From assembly GCA_026419635.1 (NCBI GenBank), contig JANZZB010000103.1:1-5703 (forward strand): a stretch of 5,703 nt of DNA, given 5' to 3'. The notes beneath the pieces are model-generated. The model searched no databases. It was given only the letters and a program-made list of their open reading frames with translations, and was not told the origin of the DNA. The position numbers and the translations under genes are program-made. Shown in pieces: positions 1-4,937 of the stretch; the first letter of the stretch is position 1; the number at the start of each line of letters is the position of its first letter. The stretch is from Clostridiales bacterium (GTDB lineage: Bacteria; Bacillota; Clostridia; Oscillospirales; Butyricicoccaceae).

Positions 1-205
1 CTCCAAGATCGTACGGTTTTTTATGATCCTTAATATAGGTCAGCTCCAGTGTAAAAAAGGTACTGCCGTCCCCCAAAAAGACATACACTCTGTCTGTATA
101 TTCGCTTCGGCGTACTTCTTTGAGGCCCAGCGCTTTTTCATAAAAATCCATGCTTCGTTTTAAGTCCAGAACGTTAAAGTTGAAGTGGTTAAATTGAAAA
201 GACAT
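1..205 (-). CDS. gloA: Glyoxalase I-like VOC-fold protein (lactoylglutathione lyase family), 3' end cut by the window
   Basis: Only the first 68 residues are in the window; the gene continues past position 1. The translation starts MSFQFNHFNFNVLDLKRSMD and ends in ELTYIKDHKKPYDLG. This matches the N-terminal beta-alpha-beta-beta-beta module of glyoxalase I: a metal-ligand His at residue 7, the 'DL-RSMDFYEKALGL' helix, and a second ligand Glu at residue 54 in 'LELTY', followed by the 'YDLG' segment. Known family members isomerise the hemithioacetal of methylglyoxal and a thiol to S-lactoylthiol in the cytosol, usually with Ni or Zn. The ATG at 205-203 has a purine-rich GAAGAG five to six bases upstream. 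It is divergent from the DNA glycosylase gene. Two of the four expected metal ligands lie in the missing half, so another VOC enzyme (dioxygenase or resistance protein) is possible, although the ELTY...YDLG region favours glyoxalase I. Confidence 0.82.
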   Translation of the reverse strand, partial: MSFQFNHFNFNVLDLKRSMDFYEKALGLKEVRRSEYTDRVYVFLGDGSTFFTLELTYIKDHKKPYDLG

Positions 206-240
206 AAGAACTCTTCTTTCTTTTGATTCATTTTTAATTT

Positions 241-247
241 GGGGTGA
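241..247 (+). promoter_or_regulatory. Ribosome binding site that selects the TTG start of the DNA glycosylase
   Basis: GGGGTGA can pair over seven positions, one of them a G-U wobble, with the UCACCUC part of the 16S rRNA 3' end. It sits 5 nt before the TTG at 253. No comparable motif precedes the in-frame GTG at 244, which lies inside this site. An in-frame TAA at 235-237 excludes any start further upstream. Confidence 0.55.
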
Positions 248-252
248 ATTAT

Positions 253-882
253 TTGGAGTATTTTGCTTACTCGGATACAGATCTTATTAAACTGAAGGAA
301 AAGGATTCGAAACTAGGAAAACTGATCGATAAAATTCCAAAACCCGAAAGAGAAATAAATGCGGATCCGTTTAGGTCTCTTGTTAACAGCATTATCAGTC
401 AACAAATCTCCGGAGCAGCGGCAGCGTCCATATCTGACCGCCTGAGCGCGACGTGCTTTCCTATGCTTTCTCCTGAAATGATACTTGGAAAATCAGATGA
501 AGAAATCATTTCCTGTGGACTGGGCAAGAAAAAAACGGCTTACATAAAAAGTATTGCATGTGCAGCGAAGTCTGGCGAAATAGAAATAAACCGACTGAAA
601 TTACTAAGCGATGAAGAAATAATAAAAACGCTGACGAAACTACCGGGAGTGGGCGAATGGACGGCTCAGATGTTTTTGATTTTTTGCCTCAACCGGCAAA
701 ACGTGCTGAGTTATAAAGATTTCGGAATTCGCAGGGGCATCATGAAGTTGTATGGATTAACGGAATTGACGAAAGAATATTTTGAAGAAATACGCACGAG
801 GTATTCTCCTTACTGTACTCTGGCGTCTTTTTATCTTTGGGAAATCGCGAAATTAGACGTAAATATTATAACAATCTGTTAA
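253..882 (+). CDS. DNA-3-methyladenine glycosylase II-like, HhH-GPD superfamily (AlkA type)
   Basis: A 209-residue protein in the HhH-GPD fold of base-excision repair glycosylases, which remove alkylated bases such as 3-methyladenine from DNA. Numbered from the TTG start, it shows the 'LVNSIISQQIS' helix near residues 43-53, the helix-hairpin-helix 'LPGVGEWTAQ' at about 130-139, the catalytic-Asp region 'YKDFGIRRG' with Asp156, and the C-terminal 'YSPYCTLASFYLWE' block. There is no Cys-X6-Cys-X2-Cys-X5-Cys iron-sulfur motif, which argues against endonuclease III or MutY. The start is a choice between GTG 244 (212 aa) and TTG 253. TTG is preferred because GGGGTGA lies 5 nt upstream and the protein then begins MEYF, the usual beginning of clostridial members as I recall them. 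It is divergent from the glyoxalase gene and about 107 bp upstream of the channel gene, with no clear terminator between. Exact base specificity cannot be read from sequence. Confidence 0.88.
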   Translation: MEYFAYSDTDLIKLKEKDSKLGKLIDKIPKPEREINADPFRSLVNSIISQQISGAAAASISDRLSATCFPMLSPEMILGKSDEEIISCGLGKKKTAYIKSIACAAKSGEIEINRLKLLSDEEIIKTLTKLPGVGEWTAQMFLIFCLNRQNVLSYKDFGIRRGIMKLYGLTELTKEYFEEIRTRYSPYCTLASFYLWEIAKLDVNIITIC

Positions 883-903
883 ATGTATGTACAATAGAGA
901 ATT

Positions 904-942
904 TATAATTTTATTTGTATGAAATAAAAAAATATATAAAAT
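904..942 (+). promoter_or_regulatory. AT-rich gap before the channel gene with weak promoter candidates
   Basis: The 107-bp gap between the glycosylase and the channel gene is almost pure A/T from 897 to 960. It contains an exact TATAAT at 904-909 without a convincing -35 box, and a weaker pair TTGTAT (915-920) and TAAAAT (937-942) with a 16-nt spacer. Composition alone makes such matches likely, so this marks only a plausible promoter zone. Confidence 0.25.
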
Positions 943-989
943 AATTGTAAAATAACTATTCCGCTTGGAAAAGAGGCTTCATCTTACGT

Positions 990-1802
990 ATGCTTAATAA
1001 TAGTATAATAAAAAAAATAAATAAATTTGTCGGCAATGCGGGAGTCAATATTCTTTACGCTGCTGTCTTTTTTTTCGTTGGCTTGATGCTCATTCATGTA
1101 GTCAATAAAATGTTTAGAAAAGGGATCTTAAAAGCAAAAATAGACCCGATGCTGCATATTTTCGTTTTATCAGTGATAAGAATTACCCTGATTTTGCTCC
1201 TTGCAATTTCATGTGCCGGAATGATCGGTTTAAATGTTACCTCGTTTATTACGGCACTGGGCGCTGCAGGGCTTGCGGTAGGGCTCGCCCTTCAGGGCTC
1301 CCTTACAAATCTTGCGGGAGGGGTATTTATTATCCTTACTAAACCGTTTGGCATACATGATTATGTGGAAATTGGCGGGGAGCCGGGAAACGTTGAACAA
1401 ATTGGGCTTGCATATACCACGCTTTTAACGCCGGATAATCGAAGGGTCTTTATTCCGAATGCCGATGTTGCAAAAGCAAAAATTATTAATTACTCGGCCA
1501 ATTCCCTGCGGCGTCTGGACCTTATATTTTCAATCGGAAACGAAGAAGACTTTGAAAATGCGAAACGGGTTATATGTGACGTTGTCGAAAAAAATGTACT
1601 TGCATTGAAAGAGCCGAAACCAATTATCCGATGCAGCGGATTTTCTGACAATACGATTCAAATTGCTTGCAGAGTTTGGGTTTCGACCGATCATTACTTG
1701 GATCTGAGTTTTGACTTATATGAACAAGTAAAAACAGCGTTTGATCGGGAGGGAATACGTTTGCCGCGGCAACAACTTGATATTCGGATAGAAAAAGAAT
1801 AA
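990..1802 (+). CDS. mscS: Small-conductance mechanosensitive channel, MscS family
   Basis: This 270-residue inner-membrane protein is close to the length of E. coli MscS (286 aa). Three hydrophobic segments are visible: about residues 18-38, 55-80, and the pore-lining helix at 84-116. The last contains the glycine/alanine ridge 'LGAAGLAVGLALQGSLTNLA', the family hallmark for helix packing and gating. The beta domain follows ('KPFGIHDYVEIGG', 'FIPNADVAKAKIINYS'), then the C-terminal alpha/beta vestibule with 'CRVWV' and 'AFDREGIRLPRQQLDI'. Channels of this type open on membrane tension during hypo-osmotic shock and release small solutes. The ATG at 990 is the only usable start in frame; an AAGAGG at 971-976 lies 13 nt upstream, so the ribosome site is poor. 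The gene ends at the terminator directly downstream and is probably monocistronic or a read-through partner of the glycosylase. Confidence 0.95.
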   Translation: MLNNSIIKKINKFVGNAGVNILYAAVFFFVGLMLIHVVNKMFRKGILKAKIDPMLHIFVLSVIRITLILLLAISCAGMIGLNVTSFITALGAAGLAVGLALQGSLTNLAGGVFIILTKPFGIHDYVEIGGEPGNVEQIGLAYTTLLTPDNRRVFIPNADVAKAKIINYSANSLRRLDLIFSIGNEEDFENAKRVICDVVEKNVLALKEPKPIIRCSGFSDNTIQIACRVWVSTDHYLDLSFDLYEQVKTAFDREGIRLPRQQLDIRIEKE

Positions 1803-1803
1803 T

Positions 1804-1840
1804 AAAATCCGCGGGATTTTTCCCGCGGATTTTCATTTTC
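1804..1840. terminator. Bidirectional rho-independent terminator between mscS and the aspA-like gene
   Basis: A perfect 12-bp inverted repeat, AAAATCCGCGGG (1804-1815) and CCCGCGGATTTT (1822-1833), encloses a 6-nt loop. On the plus strand it continues ATTTTCATTTTC, starting 2 nt after the mscS stop. On the minus strand it ends in ATTTTATTATT and lies about 40 nt past the lyase stop. It can therefore end both converging transcripts. Confidence 0.93.
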
Positions 1841-1871
1841 AAACTTATAGTTAAATGAGTTTTTAAGAGTT

Positions 1872-3197
1872 TTAGGAATTCTTCTCTTTCATTTCATCGA
1901 GAATCTTCTTTGCCGTTTTTGGCGGGTTTTCTTTAACCACCCGGCGGACAACATCATATCCGAGTTCTGGAACATAAGATGCGGCAAAAGCAAATGATTC
2001 GTCTAAGTTTGATAGACATTTTTCATGATTTGCTTTTAATGTTTCAATACATTTTGTGTGAAACAGAAAGACTGCCTTTTTTAAGATTTGCAGACTTTCC
2101 AGCAGACAGTCAGCTATTAAAGGCAGAAACGCGTTCAACTCGAATTCACCGTGTCCGGCGGCAAGTGTGATGGCCGTATCGTTGGCAATAACCCGTATGG
2201 AACACTGCATGACCATTTCCGGGATAACCGGATTGACTTTGCCGGGCATGATTGAGCTGCCTTGCTGCATAGCTGCGAGTTTGATTTCGCCAAATCCGCC
2301 ATATGGTCCGGAATTCATGAGCCGCAGATCGCCCGATATTTTCATCAGATTGACAGCCAAAGCTTTGAGAAGTCCGGATACTTCAACAAATACATCGTTA
2401 TTCTGCGTTATATCCATCGGGTATTCGGAAACCGCAAGCCCCATCCCGGTTATCTTTCGCAGTTCTTCAATTACGCCGAAACGATATTTCTTTGATGCGT
2501 TACCAGAAAGGCCCACCGCAGTACCGCCTATATTGACCTGACGCAGCCGTTCTTCGACTTTATAGATTCGCCAACGATCACGGGCTATGCACTGTGCATA
2601 CGCACCAAACTCTTCGCCGAGGGTAATCGGCACAGCATCCATCAGTTCGGTTCTTCCAAGCTTTCGAATGTCTTTAAACTCATTTTCTTTGTTTTGCAAT
2701 GACTGCTGCAAAGCGGCGCATTCATCGCTTAATAAGCGCAGTTGTTCAATTGCGGCAATGCGTAGTGCTGTAGGATAAACATCATTAGTGGATTGACCCC
2801 TGTTTACATCGTCAAGAGGGTGAATATCATCATACTCACCATGTTTTTTGCTAAGCTCATAAAGTGCCAGATTAGCAATTACTTCGTTTGCGTTCATGTT
2901 TGCGGACGTTCCCGCACCGCCCTGCAGCGCTTCGGTAATGAAGCTGTCTTCATATCCGCCGCCGAGGATTTTGTCACAGGCGGAAATGACAGCGTCGTAA
3001 ATACCATCCTCTCTGATTCCAAGCTTTTTGTAAGTTACTGCTGCTGCCTTTTTAACTTTGACAATTGCGTAAATCAGATGGATATTTACTTTCTTATTTT
3101 CGAGTGCAAAGTTTTCCTCAGCACGTGCCGTATTGATACCGTACAATGTGTTGTCAGGTAATTCTATTTCGCCTAACAGGTCTTTTTCAATACGCAT
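1872..3197 (-). CDS. aspA: Aspartate ammonia-lyase-like enzyme (aspartase/fumarase superfamily) linked to hydF
   Basis: A 441-residue member of the aspartase/fumarase superfamily, homotetramers that split aspartate into fumarate and ammonium or act on related substrates. The superfamily signature 'GSSIMPGKVNP' is at 313-323. Using Bacillus AspB numbering with a constant offset of 4, the catalytic Ser is Ser314, the anchors are Lys320 and Asn322, and substrate contacts are Thr97 (GAGTS), Ser136-Thr137 (GQSTND) and Thr183 (GRTEL). 'STND' favours aspartase over fumarase, which usually has 'SSND'. Two oddities stand out: the position of AspB His188 (Gln in E. coli AspA) is Glu184 here, and the C-terminal domain is about 23 residues shorter than AspB, without the usual 'TGRSVRE'-like segment. 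The start lies 2 nt after the hydF stop and its ribosome site (GAGG) is inside the hydF 3' end, so translation is probably coupled. Family is certain; substrate is inferred. Confidence 0.87.
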   Translation of the reverse strand: MRIEKDLLGEIELPDNTLYGINTARAEENFALENKKVNIHLIYAIVKVKKAAAVTYKKLGIREDGIYDAVISACDKILGGGYEDSFITEALQGGAGTSANMNANEVIANLALYELSKKHGEYDDIHPLDDVNRGQSTNDVYPTALRIAAIEQLRLLSDECAALQQSLQNKENEFKDIRKLGRTELMDAVPITLGEEFGAYAQCIARDRWRIYKVEERLRQVNIGGTAVGLSGNASKKYRFGVIEELRKITGMGLAVSEYPMDITQNNDVFVEVSGLLKALAVNLMKISGDLRLMNSGPYGGFGEIKLAAMQQGSSIMPGKVNPVIPEMVMQCSIRVIANDTAITLAAGHGEFELNAFLPLIADCLLESLQILKKAVFLFHTKCIETLKANHEKCLSNLDESFAFAASYVPELGYDVVRRVVKENPPKTAKKILDEMKEKNS

Positions 3198-3199
3198 AA

Positions 3200-4405
3200 T
3201 TAGTCCTCGATTTCATTTAATAAATGAGGAAATATTTCAAGACTTCTTTTCAGAATCCCTTGCATGTAAGCAATCGTAATACCGTAGTTTGTAATGGGTA
3301 CATTTTGATCTTTAGCGCATTTCATGCGATATTTTACTTCACGTTCATTAAGCATACAGCCGCCGCAATGGATAATAAGAGCATATGGGGATAAGTCGTC
3401 CGGGAATTCCGTTCCAGATGTGGTTTTAATGTTTATTTGTTTTCCGGTATAATTTTTCAGCCATCTCGGAATTTTGACACTGCCAATATCGTCGCATTGG
3501 CGATGATGTGTGCAGCCTTCAGCAATCAGTACCGTGTCGCCATCCTTGAGGTGCTCAATTGCCGCGACTCCTTTAATTGCGGTTTCAAGCAGCCCTTTAT
3601 ACCGCGCCATAAGAATGGAAAAAGAGGTAAGAGGAATGTCTACCGGTGTATCGGCAGATACTTTGGCAAAAACCTGGCTGTCCGTAATGACGAGTGATGG
3701 CTTTTTGCCCAGATTATCAAGCGTCTCCCGCAGTTCGAATTCTTTAACAACAATGGCAGTTGCATCCGTTTCGAGAATATCACGGATTGTCTGCTGCTGC
3801 GGCAGTATCAGCCTACCTTTTGGAGCGGCTTTATCAATCGGCGTAACAAGCACTACAAAATCGGATGGATGAATCAGATCACCGACTATTTGTAGTTTCA
3901 TATCATCGGTGGTTGCTTGTTTGGATATCATTTCTTTCAGCTCGGTAATGCCTTCTTTATTTACCGCACTGACATAGATTTCGTTCTCCTTCGGCATTTC
4001 GTGAGCCTGCAGCAAATCCGTTTTATTAAAAACGACAATATAATTGATTTGCTTTTCCTGAAATAATTTCAGCAGATCGCGGTCGTAATCAGAGAGCCCT
4101 TCAGAAGCATCAACGACCAAAACGGCGATATCCGTTTTGTTTAATACCTGTTTTGTCTTTCTGATACGTAATTCTCCCAAGGTTCCTTCGTCATCAAAAC
4201 CCGGAGTATCAATAATCATGACGGGTCCTAATGGGAGTAGTTCCATTGATTTATAAACCGGATCGGTCGTTGTACCTTTTATATCGGATACAACAGCTAA
4301 ATCCTGTCCGGTTACTGCGTTGACAATGCTGGATTTTCCTGCGTTTCTCCTGCCAAAAAAGCCTATATGTACTCTGTTTGCAGAGGGTGTGTCATTTAGT
4401 CCCAT
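3200..4405 (-). CDS. hydF: [FeFe]-hydrogenase H-cluster maturation GTPase HydF
   Basis: HydF is the cytosolic scaffold that receives the diiron precursor made by HydE and HydG and delivers it to the [FeFe]-hydrogenase apoprotein. This 401-residue protein has the full architecture. The N-terminal GTPase domain has the P-loop 'GRRNAGKSS' at 18-26, switch 'GTTTDPV' at 44-50, 'DTPG' at 66-69 and 'NKTD' at 127-130. A central dimerisation region follows (about 175-280). The C-terminal [4Fe-4S] domain carries the diagnostic CxH at Cys298/His300 and HCGGC at 346-350, separated by 45 residues, so the three cluster cysteines (298, 347, 350) are all present. The ATG at 4405 has AAAGGA 10 nt upstream. 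It lies between the TM1266-like gene (77-nt gap holding a hairpin) and the aspartase-like gene (2-nt gap). No sign of damage. HydE and HydG are not in the window. Confidence 0.97.
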   Translation of the reverse strand: MGLNDTPSANRVHIGFFGRRNAGKSSIVNAVTGQDLAVVSDIKGTTTDPVYKSMELLPLGPVMIIDTPGFDDEGTLGELRIRKTKQVLNKTDIAVLVVDASEGLSDYDRDLLKLFQEKQINYIVVFNKTDLLQAHEMPKENEIYVSAVNKEGITELKEMISKQATTDDMKLQIVGDLIHPSDFVVLVTPIDKAAPKGRLILPQQQTIRDILETDATAIVVKEFELRETLDNLGKKPSLVITDSQVFAKVSADTPVDIPLTSFSILMARYKGLLETAIKGVAAIEHLKDGDTVLIAEGCTHHRQCDDIGSVKIPRWLKNYTGKQINIKTTSGTEFPDDLSPYALIIHCGGCMLNEREVKYRMKCAKDQNVPITNYGITIAYMQGILKRSLEIFPHLLNEIED

Positions 4406-4427
4406 TTTTCACTATTCCTTTCTCTTC

Positions 4428-4469
4428 AAAAAGCACAAACAACCAGAAAAGAAGTTGTTATAATGTGCT
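4428..4469 (-). other. U-tailed hairpin between the TM1266-like gene and hydF (partial terminator or processing signal)
   Basis: On the minus strand AGCACA (4469-4464), a 4-nt TTAT bulge, AACAAC (4459-4454), a 10-nt loop, GTTGTT (4443-4438) and TGTGCT (4437-4432) form a 12-bp stem with one bulge. The last T of the stem runs into TTTT (4431-4428), giving five T in a row. It lies before the hydF ribosome site. The low GC content and the bulge suggest incomplete termination or mRNA stabilisation rather than a full stop. Confidence 0.5.
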
Positions 4470-4482
4470 AAGCCTTGCTTTC

Positions 4483-4740
4483 TCATTCTGTTGTCACGAT
4501 GTTTGAATAAGCTGTTTTAGTACTAATGCCCTGCAATTTTCCTATTTTACCGGAAAGTGCGCTGATGACATCCTGCGGAGCATCTACGGCAATGCTGATA
4601 ATATTGATATGTTTTGTGCGGTACGGAATACCCATGCGGCCAATAATATATTTTCCGTACTCATGCAGGATGTTATTTAATATTTCTACCGACTTTTCGT
4701 CTTGAACAATGATTCCGATAATAGCGACTCTTGTTTCCAT
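4483..4740 (-). CDS. TM1266-family iron-only hydrogenase system putative regulator (ACT-like domain)
   Basis: This 85-residue protein reads METRVAIIGIIVQDE at the start and has the family's central block 'GRMGIPYRTKHINIISIAVD' followed by 'APQDVISALSGKIGKL' and 'KTAYSN'. These match the small TM1266 family found with HydE/HydF/HydG genes, which has a NikR C-terminal/ACT-like fold and is called a putative regulator. No DNA-binding domain is visible, so direct repression is not shown; the biochemical role is unknown. The start was set at 4740 because GAGGAAA lies at 4752-4746 with about 8 nt between AGG and ATG. The frame is open up to an ATG at 4803, but that codon has no ribosome site and the extra residues would cross the leader hairpin. 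It is the first gene of the hydrogenase-maturation operon and follows a structured leader. Confidence 0.92.
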   Translation of the reverse strand: METRVAIIGIIVQDEKSVEILNNILHEYGKYIIGRMGIPYRTKHINIISIAVDAPQDVISALSGKIGKLQGISTKTAYSNIVTTE

Positions 4741-4752
4741 ACACATTTCCTC

Positions 4753-4787
4753 AAAATATAAAAATACTGCATCCCGGAAGATGCAGT
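4753..4787 (-). terminator. Attenuator-type terminator hairpin in the leader of the hydrogenase-maturation operon
   Basis: In the minus-strand RNA, ACUGCAUC (4787-4780), loop UUCCGG and GAUGCAGU (4773-4766) make a perfect 8-bp stem. It is followed by A, five U, AUA and four U (4765-4753), directly before the GAGGAAA ribosome site of the TM1266-like gene. The stem plus U-rich tail fits an intrinsic terminator placed to control this gene and those behind it. Confidence 0.55.
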
Positions 4788-4830
4788 TATACAAACACAA
4801 CATTCGTATTGGTATATTTCTGTATCTTCC
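4776..4830 (-). ncRNA. Candidate antiterminator / riboswitch-like element in the 5' leader
   Basis: In the minus-strand RNA, GGAAGAUACAG (4830-4820) can pair with CUGCAUCUUCC (4786-4776) over 11 positions with a single A-C mismatch. The latter strand includes nearly all of the terminator's 5' arm, so the two structures exclude each other. Between them AUACGAA (4809-4803) and UUUGUAU (4795-4789) form a nested 7-bp hairpin with one G-U pair and a 7-nt loop. An outer stem, an asymmetric 10/2-nt internal loop and an inner hairpin resemble a small sensing domain. It matches no riboswitch class I can recognise. The pairing is visible; the switching function is inference. Confidence 0.45.
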
Positions 4831-4854
4831 ATCTCAAAAACGTTTCGATGTCAG

Positions 4855-4883
4855 ATTATAAAAATATTATTACTTAATGTCTA
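4855..4883 (-). promoter_or_regulatory. Sigma-A-type promoter of the TM1266-like/hydF/aspA operon
   Basis: On the minus strand, TAGACA (4883-4878, five of six matches to TTGACA) is separated by 17 nt from an exact TATAAT (4860-4855). This predicts transcription from about 4848 and a leader near 108 nt. A second option is the exact TTGACA at 4894-4889 with TAATAA (spacer 16) or AATAAT (spacer 17) as -10. Either supports the cluster having its own promoter separate from the ABC transporter gene. Confidence 0.65.
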
Positions 4884-4937
4884 ATTATTGTCAAGTTGTT
4901 GAAAGCTCTTTGGTTCCAAATTTTTATAGAAGTTTTT

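Noticed and set aside
909..929. Perfect 8-bp inverted repeat TTTTATTT / AAATAAAA with a 5-nt loop
   Set aside because: It is A/T only, inside an A/T-only tract, and is followed by A rather than T on the plus strand, so it is neither a terminator for the glycosylase nor a clear operator.
1624..1842. Open frame of 72 codons on the minus strand across the end of mscS
   Set aside because: It lies antisense to conserved mscS codons, crosses the terminator and resembles no protein.
1979..3161. Several plus-strand open frames opposite the aspartase-like gene
   Set aside because: They overlap one another and a strongly conserved minus-strand gene, with cysteine- and arginine-rich low-complexity translations typical of antisense shadows.
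3437..3872. Plus-strand open frames opposite hydF
   Set aside because: HydF motifs occupy the minus strand throughout, and the plus-strand translations show no recognisable motif or start signal.
4741..4803. N-terminal extension of the TM1266-like gene from an ATG at 4803, or a leader peptide
   Set aside because: The ATG at 4803 has no ribosome site, the added residues do not resemble the family, and the stretch overlaps the leader hairpin. The ATG at 4740 has a good GAGGAAA site.
4895..4937. Possible terminator after the ABC ATPase gene (TTTGGAACCAAA and neighbouring repeats)
   Set aside because: The palindrome leaves a 2-nt loop, and there is no stable stem or T tract; the transporter transcript may end elsewhere or read into the next operon.
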